Shown: in pieces, positions 31,688 to 40,396 of the stretch
How the letters are laid out: every line of letters starts with the position of its first letter
How positions within the stretch are numbered: the stretch's first letter is position 1
NCBI GenBank assembly: GCA_965222065.1
Contig: OZ244933.1
Coordinates: 62,001-126,000 of the forward strand
Direction: 5' to 3'
DNA: 64,000 nt
Origin: GM7GCV1 sp965222065
Lineage (GTDB): Bacteria; Pseudomonadota; Gammaproteobacteria; Pseudomonadales; GM7GCV1
Translations under genes and position numbers: made by a program
The notes under the pieces: model-generated
What the model saw: the letters and a program-made list of their open reading frames with translations, nothing else
Databases searched by the model: none
What the model was told of the DNA's origin: nothing

Positions 31688-33649
31688 ATGATCCCTGAAT
31701 TTGGTCATTTGGCGCTGATATTGGCGCTGTGTTTTTCGCTAGCCCAAACGTTTGTCCCCATGTGGGGCGTACGTCAACAATCCAGTGTTCTTATGCACAC
31801 CGCTGTGCCTTTGACCTGGATGGTCTTTCTTCTGACCCTTCTGAGTTTTATCTTCCTCGAAATCAGCTTTCTGAATGATGATTTCAGTCTGGTCTATGCC
31901 GCGAATAACTCCAATTCGCTGTTGCCCTGGTATTACAAATTTTCGGCCGTCTGGGGAGCCCATGAAGGCTCCATGTTGCTCTGGGCGCTGGTTCTGGTGG
32001 GCTGGAGTCTGGCTGTCGCGTTGTGCAGCCGGAACTTGCCGAGGGAAGTTCGCGCGATTGTTTTGTCTGTACAGGGCGCCCTTGCGGTGGGTTTCTTCCT
32101 TTTTATTGTACTGACCAGTAACCCGTTTGATCGATTGCTGCCATTTCCTGCCAGTGAGGGATCAGACCTGAATCCCCTGTTGCAGGATTTCGGGCTGATT
32201 GTGCACCCGCCACTGCTGTACATGGGTTATGTGGGATTGTCGGTGGCCTTCAGCTTTGCCGTGGCAGCGCTCATTCTTGGTCGCCTCGATGTAGAGTGGG
32301 CAAAATGGTTGCGACCCTGGACCAATGTGGCCTGGGCATTTCTTACGGGCGGGATCGCCCTGGGTAGTTGGTGGGCCTATTACGAACTTGGCTGGGGCGG
32401 CTGGTGGTTCTGGGATCCGGTAGAAAATGCGTCATTGATGCCCTGGTTGTTGGGGACGGCGCTGGTACATAGTCTGGCGGTCTCAGAGAAGCGCAACATG
32501 TTTAAACGCTGGACCCTGATTCTGGCCCTGTTTGCGTTCAGTCTGAGCTTGCTGGGCACCTTCCTGGTGCGCTCGGGTGTACTGACGTCGGTGCACGCTT
32601 TTGCTTCTGACCCGGAGCGTGGTGTTTTTATCCTGATCTTTCTATGTATTGTGATTGGGTCTTCACTGCTGTTATACGGCCTGAGAGTGAAAGACCTCGA
32701 GGCCACTCCGGGGTTTGTCCCTGTTTCCCGGGAGACGGCGTTATTAATCAATAATGTGATGTTTGTCCTGATGTGTGCGGTCGTGTTGCTGGGCACGCTT
32801 TATCCGTTGGTGATTGATATGTTTGGCCTGGGATCAGTGTCGGTGGGTCCCCCTTATTTTAATTTGTTTACGGCACTGATCTTTGTGCCCCTGTTGCTGA
32901 TTATGGCGCCGGGACAAATCCTGCGCTGGAAACGGGACCAGCTTGGCCGAATTAAATGGATCAGTGTCTTTGCCGGCGCGTCTGCCCTGGTCGTCGCCTT
33001 GCTGCTGGGTTTCCTGCTTCCCCAAGAGTTTTCCCTGTTGCTGGCTGCGGGTGCCTTTTTGGCACTCTGGATATTGATGCATGGTTTAAGCGATCTGCGT
33101 GGCCAGACGCAAAAGGCAGACAGCTTTTATTCCGGTCTAAAGCGACTCAGCCTGTCCTACTGGGGTATGCAGCTGGGACATTTCGGTGTGGCTGTATGTG
33201 TTGTAGGGGTAACGTTTTCTGTCGCGCTCAGTGATTCGCGTGATGCGAGGCTGGCCCCCGGGGATTCGTTTGACCTGAATGGCTATCATTTTGAGCTCAG
33301 GGAATACCGTCAGGTACGCGGCCCGAACTACATGGCCGATGAAGGGGTAGTGGAAGTGAGCAGGAATGGTCGCCCGGTAGTCGATATTTTTCCGCAGAAG
33401 CGACATTACATGGCCAGTGGGCAAACGATGACCGAAGCAGGTATTAGCGGCAATCTTTGGCGGGATCTTTACGTTTCCATGGGCGAGCCGCTCCAGGGAG
33501 GCGCCTGGGCCGTCCGTCTTCATGTGAAACCCTTTGTTCGCTGGATCTGGTACGGCGCGATGCTAATGGCCTTTGGCGGACTACTGGCCGTCGCAGACAA
33601 GCGGTATCATCGCCACAAGGCAAGCGTCGATTCGGGAGCAATATCATGA
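31688..33649 (+). CDS. ccmF: Cytochrome c heme lyase CcmF
   Basis: CcmF (653 aa), the multi-pass membrane heme lyase of System I that attaches heme to apocytochrome c. It has many membrane segments, the heme-handling WWFWDPVENASLMPWLLGT motif (about residues 237-255) and family stretches WGAHEGSMLLWALVL and LGTFLVRSGVLTSVHAFASDP. The gene heads ccmF-ccmG-ccmH-ccmI with overlapping ends. ccmA-E are not in the window. Confidence 0.97.
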   Translation: MIPEFGHLALILALCFSLAQTFVPMWGVRQQSSVLMHTAVPLTWMVFLLTLLSFIFLEISFLNDDFSLVYAANNSNSLLPWYYKFSAVWGAHEGSMLLWALVLVGWSLAVALCSRNLPREVRAIVLSVQGALAVGFFLFIVLTSNPFDRLLPFPASEGSDLNPLLQDFGLIVHPPLLYMGYVGLSVAFSFAVAALILGRLDVEWAKWLRPWTNVAWAFLTGGIALGSWWAYYELGWGGWWFWDPVENASLMPWLLGTALVHSLAVSEKRNMFKRWTLILALFAFSLSLLGTFLVRSGVLTSVHAFASDPERGVFILIFLCIVIGSSLLLYGLRVKDLEATPGFVPVSRETALLINNVMFVLMCAVVLLGTLYPLVIDMFGLGSVSVGPPYFNLFTALIFVPLLLIMAPGQILRWKRDQLGRIKWISVFAGASALVVALLLGFLLPQEFSLLLAAGAFLALWILMHGLSDLRGQTQKADSFYSGLKRLSLSYWGMQLGHFGVAVCVVGVTFSVALSDSRDARLAPGDSFDLNGYHFELREYRQVRGPNYMADEGVVEVSRNGRPVVDIFPQKRHYMASGQTMTEAGISGNLWRDLYVSMGEPLQGGAWAVRLHVKPFVRWIWYGAMLMAFGGLLAVADKRYHRHKASVDSGAIS

Positions 33650-34206
33650 AGAAAGTATTGGTTTTTTTGCCGCTGATTCTTTTCATACTGGTAGCCAGCT
33701 TCTTCTTTTATGCACTGCAAGTGCGCAAGGAGCGTCCGGTCAGTGAACTTGCCTCGGCGCTGATTGATCGTCCGTTTCCGGAGTTTGAGTTGCAAACCCT
33801 GGAAGGGGCGGCAGTGACGCGCGACACCCTGGTGACAGGAGAGGTTACGCTGGTAAATGTCTGGGGCTCCTGGTGTATTGCCTGTCGGGCAGAGCATCCA
33901 TACCTCAAGGAGCTTGCTGATTCCGGCGTACGCATCGTAGGGATTAATTACAAGGATCCAAGGGAGTCAGCCATCGAGTGGCTGAATCGCTTTGGCGATA
34001 TTGCCGAATTTCATATTGTCGATCGTGACGGCCGGCTGGGAATCAACCTTGGAGTCTATGGTGCACCCGAGACCTATGTGGTCGATTCAGAAGGGTTTAT
34101 CCGCTACAAAAAAGTAGGCATTGTCGATGATCGGGAATGGGCAGTGATGGGCCCTATCTATGAGCGACTGGTGGCCGAAGCAGAAACGGGGGATTCCGAT
34201 GCCTAG
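33646..34206 (+). CDS. ccmG: Thiol:disulfide interchange protein CcmG (DsbE)
   Basis: A 186-aa membrane-anchored thioredoxin-fold protein that keeps apocytochrome cysteines reduced. An N-terminal anchor (residues 4-24) is followed by the active site WC77-I-A-C80, then GINYKDP and GAPETYVVD. The ATG overlaps the ccmF stop (ATGA). Confidence 0.95.
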   Translation: MKKVLVFLPLILFILVASFFFYALQVRKERPVSELASALIDRPFPEFELQTLEGAAVTRDTLVTGEVTLVNVWGSWCIACRAEHPYLKELADSGVRIVGINYKDPRESAIEWLNRFGDIAEFHIVDRDGRLGINLGVYGAPETYVVDSEGFIRYKKVGIVDDREWAVMGPIYERLVAEAETGDSDA

Positions 34207-34675
34207 ATGGTTATGCAACGGCTTGTCTGTGCTTGCATTGCTCTTGATCAGCCTGAACACATTGGCCGTGATTGATGTGCATGAATTTAGCAGTGAAGAG
34301 ATCCGGGAGCGCTATGAAGCACTCATCGAGGAACTGCGTTGCCCCAAGTGTCAGAACCAGAACCTGGCAGGATCGGATTCACCAGTGTCGGAAGACCTAA
34401 GGCGGGAAATACTTATTCTGCTGGAAGATGGTCGCACTGATCAGGAAATCCGGGATTACATGCGCGACCGCTACGGTGATTTCATTCTCTATGACCCGCC
34501 TGTGGAAGGTAAAACCCTGCTGGTATGGGTGATTCCAATGGTGATGTTCCTTGTCGGCCTGCTGGTGATATTCCTGGTTGTGAAATCGGCTACACGGAAT
34601 GCTGCTACTAATGTTGAGGTGGATCCGGATGTGGAAGAGGATGAATTCATGAATGATGAAGGCGGGAGCCGCTAA
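34199..34675 (+). CDS. ccmH: Cytochrome c biogenesis protein CcmH
   Basis: A 158-aa protein: signal or anchor (residues 5-24), heme-ligation thiol motif LRCPKCQNQNLAGSDSP (Cys48, Cys51), a helical bundle, and a C-terminal membrane segment (about 108-130). It corresponds to the N-terminal half of E. coli CcmH (CycL); the C-terminal part is the separate next gene. Start at 34199 overlaps ccmG by eight bases. Confidence 0.95.
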   Translation: MPRWLCNGLSVLALLLISLNTLAVIDVHEFSSEEIRERYEALIEELRCPKCQNQNLAGSDSPVSEDLRREILILLEDGRTDQEIRDYMRDRYGDFILYDPPVEGKTLLVWVIPMVMFLVGLLVIFLVVKSATRNAATNVEVDPDVEEDEFMNDEGGSR

Positions 34676-35736
34676 TGTACTGGCTGTATATTTTCGCCTT
34701 TACCGGGCTTGTTGCCCTTCTGTTTCTGGCACTTATGTGGCCACTTATTAAAGAACAGTCAGCGCGTAGCAAAAAGCTTTTGCTTGCCCTTGTTGTCGCC
34801 ATTCCACTGGTTTCGCTGGTGATATACCAGCAGAGAGGGGCCATGGATGAGGTCCTGCTGCTGACAGACCTGCAAATGATTGCTTCTGATGCTTCCGGTA
34901 CCACGGAAGACGTGAATGCCGGCGTGCTGGACAAGCTTGAAGCTTATCTTGAGCGCAATCCCGAAGATGCCGAATACTGGTTTTTGCTCGGCGAGATGCA
35001 AATGGATATGCAGGACTTTGAAGCTGCTTTAAATGCGTTTGCCCAGGCGTCTGAACTACGGCCAGAGGATATTAGTCTTTATTCGAGAATGGCCGAAGCA
35101 CGATATTTCATGGATGGGTATTCACTCAGCCAGGAAGTTCGGAACTATATCGATGTGGTCCTGGCTGAAAACCCAAACGACACCACGGTGATGGGCATTC
35201 TTGGGATTTCTGCCTATCGCGCGCAGCAATTTGAAGCGGCAGTCCGCTTCTGGGAGCGCGCCTTACAAAATCTGCCGCCTTTTTCGCCGGCGGCACAATC
35301 CATACAGTCGAGTATCGAGCAGGCAAGAATTGCCGGTAATCTCGCCACCGGCGGAGGAGCACCAGATCAAAATAACAATGCAAACTCATCGCCGGTCAGC
35401 CTGAACCTGGTCGTCAGTCTTGACGAAAAGATAGAGGTAACCCCCGAAGACACGGTCTTTGTCTTTGCCCGCCAGTACAATGGCGGCCCCATGCCGATTG
35501 TGGCCCAGAGACTGACCGCGGGAGCACTGCCAGCCCAGGTCGTGTTGGATGATTCCAGCCTGATGGTTCAGGGTCGTTCCCTGGCTGACTTCGAGCAACT
35601 GGAGCTGGTTGCCCGGCTAAGCTTTTCCGGGTCGCCGGCACCGCAACCTGGCGATTATCAGGTACTTCTGGGGCCAATTAACCCCGTCGAAACGGACCAG
35701 CAAATCAGGCTGGAGATTGCCGATTTAATCGAATAG
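34675..35736 (+). CDS. ccmI: Cytochrome c biogenesis protein CcmI
   Basis: A 353-aa apocytochrome chaperone: two N-terminal membrane segments (about 2-22 and 35-53) and TPR repeats (EAYLERNPEDAEYWFLLGEM, ALNAFAQASELRPEDISLYS and on to about 210). The C-terminal beta-rich domain (VSLNLVVSLDEKIEVTPEDTVF) is typical of long CcmI proteins. The start shares one base with the ccmH stop. Confidence 0.92.
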   Translation: MYWLYIFAFTGLVALLFLALMWPLIKEQSARSKKLLLALVVAIPLVSLVIYQQRGAMDEVLLLTDLQMIASDASGTTEDVNAGVLDKLEAYLERNPEDAEYWFLLGEMQMDMQDFEAALNAFAQASELRPEDISLYSRMAEARYFMDGYSLSQEVRNYIDVVLAENPNDTTVMGILGISAYRAQQFEAAVRFWERALQNLPPFSPAAQSIQSSIEQARIAGNLATGGGAPDQNNNANSSPVSLNLVVSLDEKIEVTPEDTVFVFARQYNGGPMPIVAQRLTAGALPAQVVLDDSSLMVQGRSLADFEQLELVARLSFSGSPAPQPGDYQVLLGPINPVETDQQIRLEIADLIE

Positions 35737-35830
35737 CAAGAAAGCGCATTTGAAGCCTTTCCAAGGCTCCGTAAAACTGTACAATCGTGCGTTTACTTAT
35801 AACAATTACAAGCGCCCGGGATTTCTAAAA

Positions 35831-38800
35831 TTGCGCCTCAAGTCGATCAAGCTGGCTGGTTTCAAATCCTTTGTCGATCCGACAACGGTTAATTTCCCTT
35901 CGAATCTTGCTGGTGTCGTTGGCCCTAATGGTTGCGGCAAATCCAATGTTATTGATGCCGTCCGCTGGGTGATGGGAGAGACCTCTGCCAAGCAGTTGCG
36001 TGGCGACTCCATGACGGATGTTATTTTCAATGGCTCCGGTGGACGAAAACCTGTTGGCCAGGCCTCAATTGAACTGATCTTCGATAATTCGTCCGGCCGT
36101 GTCAGCGGTGAGTACGCTGGCTATAACGAAATCTCTGTTCGTCGACGGGTGACTCGCGAGGGTCAATCTGATTATTTTCTCAATGGCGCTCGTTGCCGCC
36201 GCCGCGATATCACCGATATTTTCCTGGGAACCGGTCTGGGGCCGAGAAGCTATTCGATTATCGAACAGGGCATGATTTCCAATCTGATCACGGCCAAGCC
36301 AGAAGATCTGAGAGTTTATATTGAGGAAGCGGCGGGAATTTCCAAATACAAGGAACGTCGTCGTGATACGGAGAATCGCATCCGGCGTACCCGCGAGAAT
36401 CTTGAGCGGTTGACCGACCTGCGTGAGGAGTTGGGTCGGCAGTTGCAGAGGCTCGAGCGACAGTCACAGGCTGCAGAAAAATACCGGGAATACAAAAAGG
36501 AAGAGCGTCAGGTCAATGAGCAGCTGCTGTCCCTGCGCTGGCAGGCGCTCAACGACGAGCTGGTTCAGCGCAAGGAAAAAACATCCAAAACCGAGCTGGA
36601 AATTGAAAAGCTGGTCGTTGCCGAGCTTGCCTGCAATAACGAAATCGAAAAACTGCGCGCGGATGCCAGCGAAAAAACAGACACCCTGAACAAGATCCAG
36701 TCCCGCTACTATGAGATCGGGGCTGAAATCGCTCGCCTTGAGCAAACCATCAAGCATCACGAAGAGCGCAAGCAGCAATTAGCCAGCGATATTGAGCAGA
36801 CAGAACAGTCCTACCAGGAAACCCAGGCCCTGTTAAAGAGCGATGAATCCAAGCTCGATGGCTGGAAAGCAGAGCTGGAAGAGCTGGCGCGCCAGAAAGC
36901 CGAGGCAGATATCGCCGCAGAAGCCGCTGCCGAAGAACTGGCTGAGCTGGAAAACCAGGCAGCATCAGCGCAGGAAGCCTGGGACAGCTTCCAGACCGCA
37001 GCTGCAGATACCCGGCAAAAGGCCGAGGTGGAGCAGTCCCGGATCAAGCATTTTGAACAGTCGATGCAGGCTATTGCGTCGCGACGAGACCGGATAAAAT
37101 CACAGATGGGGGATGATCAATCCGTCAACCAGATTGACGAGAAATCCCAGGCGTTGACCACGTCTCAGGAAACGTTGCAAACGCGCGCTGAAGAGGCTGC
37201 CGCCATCGAGGAATCGGTGATACAGAACATTACGGACGCGCGGGCAAAAATAAACCAGCTTTCCACCGAGCTGGATAGCCTGCGCAACGAACTGCAAAAG
37301 TCCCGCGGCCGACTTTCTTCCTTGCAGGCGTTGCAGGAGGCGGCCATGAGTGACGGGCAATCCGGCGCCGAAGCCTGGCTCGCGGCCAACAACCTGGGTG
37401 AAGCCCCAAGACTGGCCGACGATCTAAGGGTTGAAGCCGGCTGGGAAATGGCCGTAGAAACGGTTCTGGGTGGCTCGCTGAAAGCGGTTGTTGTGCCCAA
37501 TATTGATGAAGTGTTAGCCCGACTGAAAGATTTTTCCAGTGGTGAACTGGGGCTTGTCGAATCAGTGCAGTCGACAGGAGAGCCAGCCACTCTGGCTGCA
37601 AAAGTCCAAAGCGGTGCTGTTCCGGCGGCACTGGCAACGGTCTATGTCGCTGACTCTCTCGATGATGCCCATAAAAAGCGGGGCACGCTGAAACCCGGTG
37701 AGTCCGTGATAACGACAGAAGGTATATGGCTGGGCCCGAACTGGTGTCGGGTCAGTCGTGACGAGGTGGAAAGTGCTGGTGTCATTGAACGCAAGGCAGA
37801 AATTGATTCCTTGTCTGCGCAGGTAGACAAGCTGGAAGCGACGGAAGCCCAACTGAAAGACACCATTGCACAGCAGCAGTCAGAATTGCAGTCGCTGGAA
37901 GAAAAACAGCGACAGGCTCGCCGTGATAAAGAAGCTGTATCTGAGGAGCTCTCTCGCGTGAGCAGTGAGCTATCGGCGCTGAAAGCCCGCCATGAACAGC
38001 TCATTCAGCAACTGGAACACAATCGTTCCGAACTGGCGGCAGCTGACGAACATTACCAGCATGAGGAATCCCAACTGGCTGAGGCCCGAATTGCCCTGGC
38101 ACAGGCTCTTGATGGTATGGAATCGGATTCCGGCAAAAGGGACGAACTCTTGCAGGCACGTGAACAGACGCGCAGCAAGTTGTCTGAATGCAGGTCGCGG
38201 CATCAGGAAAAAAGCCAGGCCGCCCAACAGCTCTCCGCCCGTGAGCAGCTGGTACATACGCAGCTGGAAAGCCTGAAAGAAACCATGGCGCGTATGAAAG
38301 GACAGCTGGAGCGCCTGGCCGAGCGTCGACAAACCCTGCAGGTAGATACGCCAGTAGGTGATGATCCGGCCCAGGAAATCAGGGAGCAGTTACAGGAGCG
38401 ACTGGAAGCCCGGCTGGAAGAAGAACATCGTTTAACCGAGGCTCGCGAGCAACTGCACTCTGTTGAGCAGGCGATTCAGGAACAGGAAACAGCGAAACAA
38501 AAGTGCGCCCAGGACTTGCTGATGGTACGTGAGCGTTTGCAGGAGCAGCGCATAAGTTCACAGGATTTGTCGACCCGAAAAACAACGCTTGAAGAGCAGC
38601 TTGGCAACACCAGCCCGGAAGCCATTGTTGCCGATTTGCCTGAAGGGGCGGATGAGGCGCAATGGGCCAGCCGGCTACAGTCCATTCAGGAACGTATCCA
38701 GCGTCTTGGGCCGATAAATCTGGCGGCCATTGATGAATTCAAGGCAGAGCAAGAGCGCAAAAGCTATCTGGATGAACAAAATAACGAGCTTGTCGAGGCG

Positions 38801-39319
38801 CTGGAAACCCTGGAAACAGCTATTCGCAAAATCGACCGGGAAACCCGTACTCGTTTTAAGGAAACCTTCGATAAAATTGATAGCGGGTTCAAGGTGTTAT
38901 TTCCAAGACTATTTGGTGGCGGCCACGCCTATCTGGAATTGACCGGAGATGATTTGCTGGAAACCGGCGTGACCATCATGGCGCGACCGCCTGGCAAAAG
39001 AAACAGCACCATCCATCTTCTGTCGGGGGGCGAAAAGGCCATGACAGCCATTGCGCTGGTCTTTGCAATTTTTCAGCTTAATCCGGCGCCTTTCTGTATG
39101 CTGGACGAGGTTGATGCACCGCTCGATGATGCCAATGTGGGCCGTTTTGCCAATATGGTTAAGGAAATGGCCGAGAAGGTGCAGTTTATTTTTATTACTC
39201 ACAACAAGATCACTATGGAAATCGCCGACCAGCTCATGGGTGTCACCATGCACGAGCCCGGTGTTTCCCGTTTGGTGACGGTTGATGTTGAATCTGCCAT
39301 TAAGATGGCGGCGGTCTAG
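35831..39319 (+). CDS. smc: Chromosome partition protein SMC
   Basis: SMC ATPase (1162 aa), which compacts and segregates chromosomes. Walker A VVGPNGCGKSNVIDAVRWV is near the N-terminus, followed by a long coiled coil (about 170-500), hinge (about 510-660, AWLAANNLGEAPRLADDL to GLVESV), returning coiled coil, signature LLSGGEKAMTAIALVFA and Walker B FCMLDEVDAPLDDANV. The canonical start RLKSIKLAGFKSF is taken from TTG at 35831; in-frame upstream sequence to 35750 is not like SMC. No scpAB neighbours. Confidence 0.95.
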   Translation: MRLKSIKLAGFKSFVDPTTVNFPSNLAGVVGPNGCGKSNVIDAVRWVMGETSAKQLRGDSMTDVIFNGSGGRKPVGQASIELIFDNSSGRVSGEYAGYNEISVRRRVTREGQSDYFLNGARCRRRDITDIFLGTGLGPRSYSIIEQGMISNLITAKPEDLRVYIEEAAGISKYKERRRDTENRIRRTRENLERLTDLREELGRQLQRLERQSQAAEKYREYKKEERQVNEQLLSLRWQALNDELVQRKEKTSKTELEIEKLVVAELACNNEIEKLRADASEKTDTLNKIQSRYYEIGAEIARLEQTIKHHEERKQQLASDIEQTEQSYQETQALLKSDESKLDGWKAELEELARQKAEADIAAEAAAEELAELENQAASAQEAWDSFQTAAADTRQKAEVEQSRIKHFEQSMQAIASRRDRIKSQMGDDQSVNQIDEKSQALTTSQETLQTRAEEAAAIEESVIQNITDARAKINQLSTELDSLRNELQKSRGRLSSLQALQEAAMSDGQSGAEAWLAANNLGEAPRLADDLRVEAGWEMAVETVLGGSLKAVVVPNIDEVLARLKDFSSGELGLVESVQSTGEPATLAAKVQSGAVPAALATVYVADSLDDAHKKRGTLKPGESVITTEGIWLGPNWCRVSRDEVESAGVIERKAEIDSLSAQVDKLEATEAQLKDTIAQQQSELQSLEEKQRQARRDKEAVSEELSRVSSELSALKARHEQLIQQLEHNRSELAAADEHYQHEESQLAEARIALAQALDGMESDSGKRDELLQAREQTRSKLSECRSRHQEKSQAAQQLSAREQLVHTQLESLKETMARMKGQLERLAERRQTLQVDTPVGDDPAQEIREQLQERLEARLEEEHRLTEAREQLHSVEQAIQEQETAKQKCAQDLLMVRERLQEQRISSQDLSTRKTTLEEQLGNTSPEAIVADLPEGADEAQWASRLQSIQERIQRLGPINLAAIDEFKAEQERKSYLDEQNNELVEALETLETAIRKIDRETRTRFKETFDKIDSGFKVLFPRLFGGGHAYLELTGDDLLETGVTIMARPPGKRNSTIHLLSGGEKAMTAIALVFAIFQLNPAPFCMLDEVDAPLDDANVGRFANMVKEMAEKVQFIFITHNKITMEIADQLMGVTMHEPGVSRLVTVDVESAIKMAAV

Positions 39320-39330
39320 AGGATACGAAG

Positions 39331-40383
39331 TTGGATACGCGTGAGTGGATTTTTGTACTGGGCGTGATAGTCGTTGTGGTTGTGGCCCTGATTGCGGCAG
39401 CCAAATGGCGTCGCCAGCGCTTTGAAGATATCGGTAGCCGGGATTACCGTGGTCGCGGTGAATCCGAGGCATTCGAGGCCTCGGATGAGTTGCCCGCCGG
39501 CGGCGCTCGAACCGTGGGATATCGCGATCCCAATGATATAGAAAGAATGAACAATGAAATTCGGGCCAGGGCTGAAGCCTCCAAACCGAGACTGTCCTCA
39601 TTTCGCCCGGAGCCCGTTGAGCAGCAAGCATTACTGCTGGATGCCGAAGCGGAAGATGACATCGATGATGAAGAAGACCAGGAGAGAGAAGGGGTTCCCC
39701 TGCTGCTGGATCCTTCGGACGAGCACAACCGTGAGTTTGAAGAATCTGATGAGGATTCTGAACCCGTTGAAGAAGTCCTGCCCAATGAGGAAGAAGTTAA
39801 TCAGCTTCAGGAAATTGCCGATGATCTGGATGACGGGCGCAAGGAACCGACCATAGGTTCGGGCACAAAACCCAAAACAGAGCAAAAGCCCCAGGTGGCG
39901 AAAAAGCCCGAGCAAAAGCCGGAGCCCAAAGCGAAGGCCAGCCAGAAACAGGACGATATCGGGGAGATCATTATTATTAACCTGATGACGTCTCCTTCCA
40001 CGCCCTATGAAGGGTCGAGCCTGTTCAAGGTATTAAATGAGCTGGGTATGCGCCACGGCGACATGGATATCTTTCATTACTGTGGACGTCACGGGGATGA
40101 GGAACCACAGTTTCGCATGGCCAACCTGCTGAAACCGGGATACTTTGAATTGTCGGAGATGGACAGCATTCGAACACATGCACTCTGTTTCTTTTTTGAG
40201 CTCCTGCCCGACCAAAACAACATGAAAGTGTACGAATCCATGTTGACTGTCATTAACCGGGTTCGCGACGAGCTGGGCGGTGAACTGCACGATGAGAACC
40301 GAAGTGTTTTTACCATCCAGACATCCGAACATTGCCGAAATCGCATTCGCGACTTTCAGCGAAGACACCTGCTCGACCGCTAA
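39331..40383 (+). CDS. zipA: Cell division protein ZipA
   Basis: ZipA (350 aa), the gammaproteobacterial FtsZ anchor. The start is TTG at 39331 after a GAGGATA ribosome site. It has an N-terminal membrane segment (residues 6-26), an acidic, disordered linker (about 95-185), a Lys/Pro/Gln-rich part (about 185-210) and a C-terminal FtsZ-binding domain (EIIIINLMTSPSTPYEGSSL, DIFHYCGRHGDEEPQFRMAN, NRSVFTIQ). It follows smc by 11 bases. Confidence 0.96.
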   Translation: MDTREWIFVLGVIVVVVVALIAAAKWRRQRFEDIGSRDYRGRGESEAFEASDELPAGGARTVGYRDPNDIERMNNEIRARAEASKPRLSSFRPEPVEQQALLLDAEAEDDIDDEEDQEREGVPLLLDPSDEHNREFEESDEDSEPVEEVLPNEEEVNQLQEIADDLDDGRKEPTIGSGTKPKTEQKPQVAKKPEQKPEPKAKASQKQDDIGEIIIINLMTSPSTPYEGSSLFKVLNELGMRHGDMDIFHYCGRHGDEEPQFRMANLLKPGYFELSEMDSIRTHALCFFFELLPDQNNMKVYESMLTVINRVRDELGGELHDENRSVFTIQTSEHCRNRIRDFQRRHLLDR

Positions 40384-40396
40384 TTAATTTCCAGTG